A program made the translations under genes and the position numbers. This document shows, one piece after another, positions 9,486 to 17,711 of a stretch of 64,000 nt of DNA. The notes below the pieces were generated by a model. That model saw only the letters and a list, made by a program, of their open reading frames with translations, ran no database searches and was not told the origin of the DNA. Source of the stretch: Levilactobacillus humaensis (GTDB lineage Bacteria; Bacillota; Bacilli; Lactobacillales; Lactobacillaceae); assembly GCF_024345185.1 (NCBI RefSeq), contig NZ_BROB01000002.1, forward strand, positions 60,065-124,064, written 5' to 3'. Each line of letters opens with the position of its first letter. Positions within the stretch are counted from its first letter, which is position 1.

Positions 9486-9520
9486 AAAAGGCGATGGGGT
9501 AAATTTCCCCATCGCCAGAA
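9486..9520 (-). terminator. intrinsic terminator (minus strand)
   Basis: Perfect arms GGCGATGGGG/CCCCATCGCC with TTTTTT after the hairpin when read on the minus strand. No protein gene ends just before it, so it either marks the end of an unannotated transcript from 9521-9888 or is a relic. Confidence 0.75.
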
Positions 9521-9888
9521 CCATATTCATTTTTCAGAATACTTATTCAGATAAAAACCACTGTGACCCTGACTCATGAACCCCCTGAGTGGAGACGATT
9601 ACCGACCGGTTGTTCCCCTAAATGGGTGTTGCACGAATTTGTAATATTACAAATCACGAGAATCACCCAAAACCCTTGATTTCTTTGTTATTATGAAGAT
9701 GTCGTAAACAATTGCTTAACAAACAGACGACAAACTAAAGCTTTTTTGGTAGCAGTGATTAGGGTACCCGGAAAATGCCCCAATCGTAGCTGTCCCAAAA
9801 TAATCGTTAACCGGCTTGAATCAGACTAAATCCCAGTCTAATTCAAGGTGGTTAATTTTTTATAAAAAGCCGCGAATCATCCTAAAAC
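9521..9888. other. non-coding region bounded by terminators
   Basis: Contains the 18-bp palindrome at 9637-9654 and a hairpin at about 9816-9850 (CTTGAATCAGACT facing AGTCTAATTCAAG) followed by TTAATTTTTT on the plus strand, which looks like a plus-strand terminator. No protein-coding frame is convincing. A small RNA on either strand is possible but unproven. Confidence 0.4.
9637..9654. promoter_or_regulatory. orphan 18-bp perfect palindrome
   Basis: ATTTGTAATATTACAAAT is a perfect palindrome in a region without genes. It has the size of an operator for a dimeric repressor. No adjacent start codon explains it, and the regulator is unknown. Confidence 0.45.
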
Positions 9889-9936
9889 TAAAGTCCCCCT
9901 GAATTGGATCTTCGCCAATTCAGGGGGACTTCTTTA
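9889..9936. terminator. intrinsic terminator downstream of the lipoprotein gene
   Basis: AAGTCCCCCTGAATTGG pairs with CCAATTCAGGGGGACTT. T-rich sequence follows on both strands. It lies about 90 nt beyond the stop of the lipoprotein gene. Confidence 0.8.
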
Positions 9937-10026
9937 CGCTCTCAATTAAGTTGATTACTGCAATTATCGTCACACAAGAGCAAAGCTAACTAAGATCAGG
10001 ATTGCCTTGGTGACTAAGCCTTAAGA

Positions 10027-10770
10027 CTACTTCCCAGACTTTTCTTTTGAAACATTTGGTGTTCCAGTTTGATCAAATTGCAACTTCTGGTTCTTCTTTA
10101 ATTTCGTAACGAGGTAAGTTCGCATACGCATTTTGCCAGAATCATCAAATTCCTTTTTTGTGGTTAAATAGCCGTATTTTTGTCCTTGGATGGTCTTATA
10201 GCCAATGACAGTTGCAGGGACAACACTTTCATAGTTTTGGAACGCATCATACTTATCTTTTTCTAACTTACCGGTTTCAGTACTGATACTATAAGCATAA
10301 TAAGACATTTTTTCGCCGGTAATTTTACCATTGTCTGAACGAACCTGACCTTTTAGCACAGAAGGTACTGGGGCTTTATATTGGCTTTTAGGTAGAGATT
10401 CGGTATCGCCATCTCTACTTGTAAGCGACTCCTCGTCCCCTTTTTTGGCTATTTTCACAACCTTGGCTGTCGACATTTTCGGCCATGAATCTAGCGAAAG
10501 CATATCACCCGGATGCGCACCATACATTTGATAAAAATTAACTTTTCCATTTTGCGTCACATAAATATTCTCTGCAGTATCGTTTTCTGAAATATTGGAC
10601 CAATCACTTTCAACATCGACCCAAATTCTTTTCTGCGAACTTTGTGCCGCTTTAACTGGAGACACGACGTTGGCTGAATTAGTTACACCACTACTTGAAT
10701 GGCTTGATACACAACCTGTTAACATCATACCAGCCAATGCAATCACACCTACTACTATCCCTTTTTTCAA
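10027..10770 (-). CDS. hypothetical lipoprotein
   Basis: Cell-surface lipoprotein of unknown function, about 247 residues. The start is placed at TTG (10770) because GGAGGG lies 8 nt before it; the upstream ATG at 10791 would put the ribosome site inside the gene. The product starts MKKGIVVGVIALAGMMLTGC, with the lipobox cysteine at residue 20, then a Ser-rich linker and a soluble domain rich in Lys, Asp and Tyr. The protein is AT-richer than its neighbours. No known domain was recognised. Confidence 0.75.
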   Translation of the reverse strand: MKKGIVVGVIALAGMMLTGCVSSHSSSGVTNSANVVSPVKAAQSSQKRIWVDVESDWSNISENDTAENIYVTQNGKVNFYQMYGAHPGDMLSLDSWPKMSTAKVVKIAKKGDEESLTSRDGDTESLPKSQYKAPVPSVLKGQVRSDNGKITGEKMSYYAYSISTETGKLEKDKYDAFQNYESVVPATVIGYKTIQGQKYGYLTTKKEFDDSGKMRMRTYLVTKLKKNQKLQFDQTGTPNVSKEKSGK

Positions 10771-10877
10771 TTGAAGACCCTCCAGAAACACTATATCGTT
10801 TCACTTTTTATTTTAGCTAGTAAATTATAATCCATAATATTTTAAACTTCAAATGTTGTTTAACATATTAACCATCA

Positions 10878-11513
10878 TTAAACGACCCACCACTGTTCCT
10901 CGGTAGGATAGTAGACCCAGCCCAAGCGATGAACGTCCACACTCAGCTTCGGGTTCGTTTGCGTGGGAATCAAGCTAACCTCGGTCACGTTAAAGTTATA
11001 CGAGGTCACCTGACCCTCCCTATCGGAAGATGAGCTGGCGGTGAATGCCTGAACCGGTGAGGCATATCCCGCCACGAACAGCCGACCAGCTGTGACCGGT
11101 GTTAATAGGCAAAGCCCGGTGACCACGATACTCACACCCGTCACCCACCAGGCCGTGGATCTTGTCGTTGATTTAACAAATAAACCAGCCACTTGCCACC
11201 CCGTCAGAATCGTTAACAGAGGAATAAATGGGGCCACTTTCGCACTCAGCGCTTCCGAAGAGGCCACCGTCAACACCGCTAACCAACCGGCGGTCACGAC
11301 GGGCACCCACTGCCGGTGATGAATACCGCGACCAACCAAGTAAACAATAGCGGGCCAAGGCAGTAACACCACCCCAAAAACAATGAAACTCAACACTGTG
11401 GCCCCAAGAGCGTCACTGTCATTGCCAGATAACCAGGCCCAGCCCACTGTGCGCAATACCCAGCAGACGTAAAATCCAATTAGGATTAATCCACGCTTGA
11501 TTTCTTGACGCAT
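10878..11513 (-). CDS. hypothetical membrane protein
   Basis: About 211 residues with four or five hydrophobic helices in the first 150 residues and a soluble C-terminal tail ending YYPTEEQWWVV. The ATG at 11513 is preferred: AAAGGGGATGG lies just upstream, while the longer frame depends on a TTG without a ribosome site. It shares no recognised domain with characterised families. It is followed by a gap and then the lipoprotein gene on the same strand, but there is no evidence for co-transcription. Confidence 0.7.
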   Translation of the reverse strand: MRQEIKRGLILIGFYVCWVLRTVGWAWLSGNDSDALGATVLSFIVFGVVLLPWPAIVYLVGRGIHHRQWVPVVTAGWLAVLTVASSEALSAKVAPFIPLLTILTGWQVAGLFVKSTTRSTAWWVTGVSIVVTGLCLLTPVTAGRLFVAGYASPVQAFTASSSSDREGQVTSYNFNVTEVSLIPTQTNPKLSVDVHRLGWVYYPTEEQWWVV

Positions 11514-11584
11514 CGACCCATCCCCTTTAATTCCCAAAACAATTTACACCCTATTATACGCGTTTACCAATCTAAACGGAGGCG

Positions 11585-11611
11585 AAAAAAGCCAGGACAC
11601 CTGTCCTGGCC
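11585..11611 (-). terminator. intrinsic terminator of the MarR gene
   Basis: GCCAGGACA/TGTCCTGGC hairpin followed by TTTTTT on the minus strand, 24 nt after the MarR-family stop codon. Confidence 0.88.
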
Positions 11612-11634
11612 GCTCTCTGAAATTCTTAACTTGC

Positions 11635-12102
11635 TTACTTCAAGTCATCGTCGTCTTCATCATAGTCGTCGGCCGTCTCACCAGTCAGCGTTCCCGCCAA
11701 CTGTTGCAGGACCCGGACCAGTTCGGCCCGATCGGTATTGGAATAGCTCGCTAACCGTTCTCGTAACGCTGCCTCCCGTGCGAGCTTAATTTGCATGAGT
11801 CCCCGTTGTCCTTGCTGAGTGAGTGCCACCAACCGGACCCGTTGATCGCGGCGATCGACCTCACGGAGCCAGCCGGCTGAGACGAGTTTGTCCACTTGCC
11901 GGCTGATTGAGGAGTGATTGCGGCCGATCTGATCAGCCAGCTCGCCAATGCTAATGTCTGCTTGACGCCCGGCCCGCACCACAATTGGGAGGGCGGCCGG
12001 TTCCAACGGCACGTTGGCCTGCTGCAGCAGGTGACGGTCCTGTTGGGGCTGGTTGAAGAAGGTCACGATTTCAAATAGCGCTTCAAAGATTTCATTATCC
12101 AT
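11635..12102 (-). CDS. MarR-family transcriptional regulator with acidic tail
   Basis: Winged-helix repressor of 155 residues. The central part (about 50-110) shows the helix-turn-helix SIGELADQIGRNHSSISRQV and the wing DRRDQRVRLVALTQQG typical of MarR proteins. The C-terminus is a run of acidic residues (YDEDDDDLK) not usual for the family. It is divergent from the FMN reductase gene, and a dyad at 12136-12148 overlaps that gene's promoter, so it probably represses it (inference). Confidence 0.9.
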   Translation of the reverse strand: MDNEIFEALFEIVTFFNQPQQDRHLLQQANVPLEPAALPIVVRAGRQADISIGELADQIGRNHSSISRQVDKLVSAGWLREVDRRDQRVRLVALTQQGQRGLMQIKLAREAALRERLASYSNTDRAELVRVLQQLAGTLTGETADDYDEDDDDLK

Positions 12103-12104
12103 AC

Positions 12105-12133
12105 TTGTGATTATACCAGATAAATGCTAAGAT
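12105..12133 (+). promoter_or_regulatory. promoter of the FMN-reductase gene
   Basis: -35 TTGTGA (12105-12110), 17-bp spacer, -10 TAAGAT (12128-12133). The dyad just downstream covers the predicted transcription start. Confidence 0.6.
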
Positions 12134-12135
12134 GT

Positions 12136-12148
12136 GTGCACGGTGCAC
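12136..12148. promoter_or_regulatory. candidate MarR operator
   Basis: GTGCACGGTGCAC is a 13-bp perfect inverted repeat with a single central base, located at the expected start of transcription of the divergent reductase gene. It is assigned to the neighbouring MarR protein by position only. Confidence 0.5.
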
Positions 12149-12179
12149 CTATTATTTTAAATCTAAAGGAGATATCAGC

Positions 12180-12737
12180 ATGCCTAAAAAAATCGGTCTC
12201 ATCATCGGATCCACCCGTCCCACTCGAATTAGCCCCAGCATCGCCACTTGGCTACAAACAGCCGTGGCTCAGCCCGGACTAGACGTCGACCTCATTGATC
12301 TGGCAAAAATCAATTTGCCATTACTAGACGAAGTCGAACAACCTTCCACTGGCATTTATCACGAGGAACACACACAGCGTTGGAGCCAACTCATTCAAGG
12401 TTACGACGGCTTCATTCTCCTCTTCCCCCAATACAACTGGGGTTATCCCGCACCCTTGAAGAATGCTTTAGACTACCTGTATGCCGAATGGCGGGGCAAG
12501 CCCGTCAGCATGGTTTCCTACGGCGGCCATGGTGGTTTCCAAGCGGCCCTGGGCATGAACCTGGTCCTACGCGGACTCAAGTTCCAACTAATGGCGACTA
12601 ACCTCCAATTGACCTTGAAGAAGGACGAGATTGACGAGCATGGCCAGTTTAAAGACCCGGCAACGGCTCTAGCACCTTACACCTTTAACGCCCAACAGAT
12701 GGGCGCAGAATTTTTACACCGACTCACACAGAAATAA
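12180..12737 (+). CDS. NADPH-dependent FMN reductase
   Basis: Flavodoxin-like reductase of 185 residues. The start at 12180 follows an ideal AAAGGAGA site. GSTRPTRISP near the N-terminus is the phosphate-binding loop for FMN, and PQYNWGYPAPLKNALDYL in the middle is the hallmark of the NADPH:FMN reductase/azoreductase group. The likely role is reduction of quinones, azo or chromate-like compounds using FMN. Control by the divergent MarR protein suggests a response to electrophiles or aromatic compounds. Confidence 0.9.
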   Translation: MPKKIGLIIGSTRPTRISPSIATWLQTAVAQPGLDVDLIDLAKINLPLLDEVEQPSTGIYHEEHTQRWSQLIQGYDGFILLFPQYNWGYPAPLKNALDYLYAEWRGKPVSMVSYGGHGGFQAALGMNLVLRGLKFQLMATNLQLTLKKDEIDEHGQFKDPATALAPYTFNAQQMGAEFLHRLTQK

Positions 12738-12755
12738 CGTACCGTACACAAAATA

Positions 12756-12787
12756 AGAGGTTCTGAGACTTTGGTCTCAGAACCTCT
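12756..12787. terminator. bidirectional intrinsic terminator
   Basis: AGAGGTTCTGAGAC pairs with GTCTCAGAACCTCT. It serves the FMN reductase on the plus strand. On the minus strand it ends the transcript of the glycerophosphodiesterase after RptB. Confidence 0.85.
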
Positions 12788-12808
12788 TTGCGCTCCGAAC
12801 ATCTATCG

Positions 12809-12929
12809 TCGAAACGTGCGACAAAAGGCAGTCAACTCCGCTTAACCCCGATAGACAAATAATCCAGGACCGGGATTATTCGTCTATCGACGTTAATGCT
12901 CATTGACTAACCGCCTTTGGTCACACTCT
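12809..12929 (-). repeat. RptB copy 1: structured 3'UTR repeat
   Basis: Helices on the plus strand: outer GTGCGACAAAAGGC with GCCTTTGGTCACAC, middle AGTCAA/TTGACT, apical ATAGAC/GTCTAT. The conserved internal segments CTCCGCTTAACCCCG and CGACGTTAATGCTCA separate them. Read in the direction of the adjacent gene, it starts GAGTGTGACC 7 nt after the glycerophosphodiesterase stop and is followed by the terminator at 12756-12787. Confidence 0.85.
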
Positions 12930-12936
12930 TTTCAAT

Positions 12937-13620
12937 TTAATTGGCCACCTGTTGCTTCACCTGCATCATCATTTCAAAATCATCGGTGAAGATACCGGCG
13001 ACGTGTTTAGTCATCAGATCGGCAGCTACCGTGGGATTGTCCACGGTCCAAATCCGCTCGGTCACGGGAACCCCCGCCTGATAATGACTCAAGTGGAGGC
13101 CATTCAGGTGTTCACGGGTGACCAGGGCCACCGGATCGGCTACCCGACGGTCGGTCAGCCAACAATAAATCTCATTGGGCGCCAGCTTTTGGCAAGTCTT
13201 CAGCGTTGGCAGATGAAATGACGAGAAAATCACCGGCTTATTGAGCGCAGTCGCGTGGACCATCCCCATCACAATCCGTTCAATGTTGGGATACTGAATC
13301 TTATCGGTCTTCAACTCCAAGTTGAGTTGGACATCACGATTCGTGACCAGCGTCAGAAATTCCGCTAGTGACGGGATCGGTTCCTGGTTCGCCAGCCGAA
13401 ACTGACGGAGTTGGGCAAACGTGTAACTCTCGATCAACCCGCTCCCATCCGTGGTCCGGTCGATCTGCTCATCATGCATAATGACCGGCACCTGATCCTT
13501 CGTCAAATGAACATCAAACTCGATGCCTTCGATACCATGGTCAACCGCATAACGAAAGCCTGCTAAAGAATTTTCTGGAAAACGCGCCGGGTAGCCCCGG
13601 TGACCGAATACCGTTGTCAT
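12937..13620 (-). CDS. glycerophosphodiester phosphodiesterase
   Basis: GDPD-family TIM-barrel enzyme of 227 residues that cleaves glycerophosphodiesters to glycerol 3-phosphate and an alcohol. Active-site motifs HRGYPARFPENSL (residues 7-19), EFDVHLTKDQVPVIMHD and the downstream LELKTD are intact. There is no signal peptide, so it is cytoplasmic. The short length is typical of the bacterial UgpQ-like form. An RptB element lies directly behind the stop codon. Confidence 0.92.
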   Translation of the reverse strand: MTTVFGHRGYPARFPENSLAGFRYAVDHGIEGIEFDVHLTKDQVPVIMHDEQIDRTTDGSGLIESYTFAQLRQFRLANQEPIPSLAEFLTLVTNRDVQLNLELKTDKIQYPNIERIVMGMVHATALNKPVIFSSFHLPTLKTCQKLAPNEIYCWLTDRRVADPVALVTREHLNGLHLSHYQAGVPVTERIWTVDNPTVAADLMTKHVAGIFTDDFEMMMQVKQQVAN

Positions 13621-13715
13621 GTTCGAGTCGCTCCTATCTCAGTCTAGCTATCTTGTTTAGGATAACACCTCATGACCCCGGCAAACGTAAAGATTGCTTA
13701 TGCTTTGTGTAAAAT

Positions 13716-14849
13716 TTAGGACTCCGGCCAGACGTTATCGGCGATCTGCTTAACTAATTTGAGTTTGGCCCATTGCTGGTCCTCTGTCAGCTGATTGCCT
13801 TCCTCGGTCGAGGCAAAGCCACACTGTGTCGACAAGGCCAGGTTTGCCAGTGGCACCTGTTCGGCCGCTTCGTGAATCCGCGCCGTGATAGCCGCTGGAT
13901 CTTCCAATTCTGGAAACTTCGACGTGATCAGTCCCAATACCAGTCGTTTATCAGGATCGTTGTGCCAAATTTTCTTGAGCGGCGCAAAGCTCCCGGCTCG
14001 CGCGTTGTCGTATTCCAAGAACAAGCCATCATAGTGCAAGCGGCCCAGATAGTCCGCCACGTCATCGTAGCCCCCGGAGAACAGGTAGGTTGACTTGAAG
14101 TTTCCCCGACAAATGTGGGTGGTGACCGTCAGATCTTCCGGTAAATCCGTTAACAAACGGTTGATGACGTAAACGGCGTTCTCGGCCAGATCAACGTATT
14201 CCTGATGTACCACGGCGTCCTCTTGCGTCGCGTTCAACCGGCTAATCAGAAAGGCCCACGTGGTATCGTCCAGCTGAATGTAACGACAGCCCAGTTCATA
14301 GAACCGCAAGATCGTGTCATGGTAGGCCTGGGCTAGATCATCCAGGTAGGCATCCCAGGTCGGATAGAATTGATGCCAGTTATCACTCCGATTGTCCCGG
14401 AACAACATGGTTGGGGACGGGATGGTCTGCTTGACCACCACCCCCGCTGGCACCAGGCTCTGGAGATAGCGAAAACTCTCAAAGAAGGGATGATCAGGGT
14501 TGCAGGCAATGCGCCCAACCAGGTCGGCATTGTCGGTCCGGGTCTTACTACCGTGGAACTTATAACTTTGCTGATAGTCATAGTGACCCACTCCCGTAAG
14601 GCCCCAGAGAAAGTCGAGATGCCACCAACTCCGATTGAATTCACCATCGGTCACAGCCTTGAGTCCCAGCTCAACCTGGCGTTGGACGACGCGTTTGGTC
14701 TCCGCCCGTTGAATCTTGGTTAAGTCTTCAGCGCTCAGGGTGCCCGCCGCAAATTGGGCCCGCGCCGCCTTGAGCGTTGCCGGTCGTAAGAGACTCCCCA
14801 CCACGTCGTAGCGGTAAGGAAATTGTGTTTTAACTTGGTTAAATGTCAT
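13716..14849 (-). CDS. cobalamin-independent methionine synthase-like protein (MetE C-terminal domain type)
   Basis: Single-barrel protein of 377 residues matching the YxjG/YxjH type, about half the length of full MetE. The zinc-binding residues of the MetE C-domain are visible: His and Cys in TTHICRGN and Cys in LSTQCGF near the C-terminus. A methyl transfer to homocysteine is expected, but the methyl donor may differ from folate because the N-terminal half of MetE is missing. A T-box leader ending in an intrinsic terminator precedes the gene, so it should be induced when Met-tRNA is uncharged. AAGGAGGA precedes the ATG. Confidence 0.9.
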   Translation of the reverse strand: MTFNQVKTQFPYRYDVVGSLLRPATLKAARAQFAAGTLSAEDLTKIQRAETKRVVQRQVELGLKAVTDGEFNRSWWHLDFLWGLTGVGHYDYQQSYKFHGSKTRTDNADLVGRIACNPDHPFFESFRYLQSLVPAGVVVKQTIPSPTMLFRDNRSDNWHQFYPTWDAYLDDLAQAYHDTILRFYELGCRYIQLDDTTWAFLISRLNATQEDAVVHQEYVDLAENAVYVINRLLTDLPEDLTVTTHICRGNFKSTYLFSGGYDDVADYLGRLHYDGLFLEYDNARAGSFAPLKKIWHNDPDKRLVLGLITSKFPELEDPAAITARIHEAAEQVPLANLALSTQCGFASTEEGNQLTEDQQWAKLKLVKQIADNVWPES

Positions 14850-14892
14850 CTAAATGTCCTCCTTAAGATTGGGTGACTTTCTAATCGTTTGC

Positions 14893-15165
14893 GGGTAACA
14901 AAAAAGCGTTCGTCCCCGAACTAAATCCTTAGTTCAAGGGACGAACGCGTCGTTTTACCACCCTAGTTTACGTCATCCTCACAGATCACGCCTCAACGGT
15001 ACCAGTTGATACCCGGAAAGTTAACGGTTCCTACCGATCCAGCGGCGTGAACCACCGGATAGCACTTGGGAGCTCATCTTCATGACTAGGTGTCGACCCG
15101 TTTTCACTGACCGGGCTCACTGCACAACACCGCCGCCACTACTCTTCTCCTGGCTGTTTATGATA
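14893..15165 (-). promoter_or_regulatory. T-box leader (tRNA-sensing, probably Met)
   Basis: Minus-strand leader of the methionine synthase-like gene. The T-box itself reads AGGGTGGTAAAACGACGCG (a variant of AGGGTGGNACCGCG) at about 14948-14967. It is followed by a terminator hairpin, GCGTTCGTCCC and GGGACGAACGC, with a T-run at 14900-14949. The upstream ~180 nt can form the long stem I. An ATG near 15080 is a candidate specifier, in agreement with a methionine gene. The specifier assignment was made by eye. Confidence 0.8.
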
Positions 15166-15224
15166 AATTGATTAGAAATTAACTGTTATTTTAATCTTTC
15201 AGTCAGTCGCTGTCAACCTAAATC

Positions 15225-16175
15225 CTAGGAAACCACGACAACCTTCCCGAAGCTGTGCTGGCTCCCCAAATATTCATGGGCTGCCCGCATCTCTTGCAGT
15301 GGAAAGACTTTGGCAGGACGCACATCGAGATGGTGGCTATCGATCAGTTCAAACATGGTGCGCAACCGCTGTTCATCAATATCGCCTGAATAGAAAGCCG
15401 TCAAATAGGTATTACTAGGAATCTTGGACACTGGTTCGAAGTCATTTAATCCCCATTGGCCGCCCAATTCTCCCGTTGCACTCACAATACCCCCCGGATT
15501 CAAATGTTGGAGCGATTCCGGAACGGTGAGGGCCCCAATCAATTCTAGGATCTTGTCATACCGGGTCCCCTGTGGCAGTTGTTCATCGCGATCCAAGACC
15601 ACGTCGTCAAAACCGGCCGCTAACAACTGATCACGCTTGGCCAGGTTACGGGTACTGGCCGTGACGGTCACGTCAGCCATGGCATGCGCCAATCTAGCAG
15701 CCGCCACGCCAACGCCACTGGTTCCGCCACGAACCAGCAAGGTCTCGCCATCATGCAGGCGTAGTCCTTCCAGCGCACCGTATGCCGTGTAATAAGTCTC
15801 CGGAACGGCAGCCAGATCTTGCCAAGATAACGCCGTCGCTATCGGAAAGAGTTGTTCATTGGGGATTAAGGCAAACTCTGCATAACTGCCATCGTAAGCA
15901 CGACCCATTTCACCCATGAAGGTGACCACGGTTTGGCCAACCGGAAGTCGCTTCGTATCGGTGGTGGTCACGACTTCACCGACCGCTTCGATTCCCAAGA
16001 TTCGTGGAAATTTAACCGATGGTGACTCACCATCTCGCGTAAAGACCTCGGAATGATTAACGCCCCGAGCCTTCACGGCCATCAGCGTCCAGCCGGGCTT
16101 CACACTGGGCTTGGGCACATCGGTATAGGTTAGCACTTCCGGTCCTCCCGGATGACTCACAACGATTGCTTTCAT
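15225..16175 (-). CDS. zinc-free MDR oxidoreductase (quinone reductase family)
   Basis: 316-residue NAD(P)H-dependent reductase. The start at ATG 16175 gives the family-typical MKAIVVSHPGG; a GTG two codons upstream is an alternative. The Rossmann motif is LLVRGGTSGVGVAAARLA (about 140-157). It resembles the oxidoreductase at 19314-20261 in length and motifs (HSEVFTRDGESPSVKFPR against HRYEVLTRAGGSPSVKFPR), which suggests duplication. It lies 10 nt after the osmolyte transporter genes on the same strand and may be transcribed with them. The substrate is unknown. Confidence 0.88.
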   Translation of the reverse strand: MKAIVVSHPGGPEVLTYTDVPKPSVKPGWTLMAVKARGVNHSEVFTRDGESPSVKFPRILGIEAVGEVVTTTDTKRLPVGQTVVTFMGEMGRAYDGSYAEFALIPNEQLFPIATALSWQDLAAVPETYYTAYGALEGLRLHDGETLLVRGGTSGVGVAAARLAHAMADVTVTASTRNLAKRDQLLAAGFDDVVLDRDEQLPQGTRYDKILELIGALTVPESLQHLNPGGIVSATGELGGQWGLNDFEPVSKIPSNTYLTAFYSGDIDEQRLRTMFELIDSHHLDVRPAKVFPLQEMRAAHEYLGSQHSFGKVVVVS

Positions 16176-16190
16176 GCACACTATTCCTCC

Positions 16191-17711
16191 CTAATTTAAG
16201 TACCCATGGCTCTTCAAATACTGACGGGCCACAGTTGCGGCCTTCTCATGTTTCACAGTGACGAGATAATTCATTTTCTGCATATCCGTCGTGGTAACCT
16301 TCCCGGCTAACTTGTTCAAGGTGGTCTTCAATTCAGGATGCTCGGTGATCAATTTCTCAGTCATCAGCGGTGCCCCTTGATAAGGTGGGAAAAAGTTACG
16401 GTCATCCTTCAAGACCACCAGATGGTATTCTTGAATTTCTGGATCGGTGGTATAGCCATCGACCAGGTTGACCTTGCCATTTGCAATCGCCTTGTAGCGA
16501 ATCGAGGGTTCCATCGTCTTAGCACTGGCAAATTTCAGACCGTATGTTTTGCTTAATCCTGGATAACCGTCCTTCAATTGGTAGAAATCAGGATCAAACC
16601 CGGCATGAATTTTACCCTCTACCGCAATCAAATCAGAGATTGTTTTTAAATTGTTAGCCTTCGCAAACTGCTTGGTGACGGCCAAATCATAGCCGTTCTG
16701 ATACTTCATCGGCTTCAAATAAGCCATCCGGTATTGCGACTTCAGGGCCTTTTGTGCGACCTGATAGGTCCTAGCGGGATCATGACTGGCCGATTTTTCT
16801 CCCTTGACCAGAGACTCCAAGACGGTTCCCGTAAATTCAGGATAAATGTCGATGGACCCCGACTTGAGGGCCTTAAACAGGAAGGACGTCCCCCCGAAGT
16901 TGGCCTTGGTGGTCACTTTCATTCGGGGATGGTCGTGTTCAATAAGATCCTTGTACATATTGATCAGAATCTCGGGTTCACTCCCCATCTTCCCGGCAAT
17001 GGTGATCCCCGTTTCTGGGTTGGCAATCTTACGATAACCGGCAAATCCACCGATCAGGACAACCACTGTGGCCAGAACAATCCCGGCCTTCTTAAAGGAC
17101 AGTCGACCCAGCCAGTCGATAGCCGCCCCAAACACCAGGGCCAAGATCGCCGACAACACCGCCCCGATAATCAGGAGTGGATTATTATTGGTTTCAATTC
17201 CCAACAGGATGTAGGTCCCCAAACCACCGGCACCAATCAAGGCAGCCAGTGTGGCGGTCCCAATGATCAAGACCGTCGCAATTCGAATACCGGAGATAAT
17301 CATCGGCATGGCTAACGGCAATTCAATGCGAAAGAGTTTCATTCGCCGCGACAGCCCAAACGCCGTGGCAGCCTCCTCATAGTTGGGATCGATCGTAGTC
17401 AATCCGGAATACGTATTTTGAAAGATCGGCATCACCGCGTAGATCACGAGGGCGATGACTGACGGCACCGTCCCGATCCCCACAATCGGAATCAGGATCC
17501 CTAACAAAGCCAGGCTTGGAATCGTCTGGAGAATACTGGTAATCTGGAGCATGACCCCCGCCGCACGCTTGTGATTCATCAGAAGAATTGCCAACGGAAT
17601 CGCAATCACCGCGGCAATCAGCAGCGAGATTAGGGACAGCCCGATGTGTTGCCCGATCGCATGGACGATGTCGCCGCCCTGCGTCTTGAGAATATGCAAA
17701 ATGGCTGACAC
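16191..17711 (-). CDS. osmoprotectant ABC transporter, fused permease and substrate-binding protein
   Basis: OpuC/BusB-like fusion of 506 residues. Residues 1-215 form the permease with five or six helices and a conserved loop around EEAATAFGLSRRMKLFRIE. Residues about 230-506 form a type II glycine-betaine/carnitine/choline-binding domain, starting near TIAGKMGSEPEILINMYKDL. The protein is probably tethered so that the binding domain is outside the cell. The GTG start immediately follows the stop of the ATPase gene and has GGAGG 8 nt upstream. Likely cargo is betaine, carnitine or choline; the aromatic cage was not resolved. Confidence 0.92.
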   Translation of the reverse strand: MSAILHILKTQGGDIVHAIGQHIGLSLISLLIAAVIAIPLAILLMNHKRAAGVMLQITSILQTIPSLALLGILIPIVGIGTVPSVIALVIYAVMPIFQNTYSGLTTIDPNYEEAATAFGLSRRMKLFRIELPLAMPMIISGIRIATVLIIGTATLAALIGAGGLGTYILLGIETNNNPLLIIGAVLSAILALVFGAAIDWLGRLSFKKAGIVLATVVVLIGGFAGYRKIANPETGITIAGKMGSEPEILINMYKDLIEHDHPRMKVTTKANFGGTSFLFKALKSGSIDIYPEFTGTVLESLVKGEKSASHDPARTYQVAQKALKSQYRMAYLKPMKYQNGYDLAVTKQFAKANNLKTISDLIAVEGKIHAGFDPDFYQLKDGYPGLSKTYGLKFASAKTMEPSIRYKAIANGKVNLVDGYTTDPEIQEYHLVVLKDDRNFFPPYQGAPLMTEKLITEHPELKTTLNKLAGKVTTTDMQKMNYLVTVKHEKAATVARQYLKSHGYLN

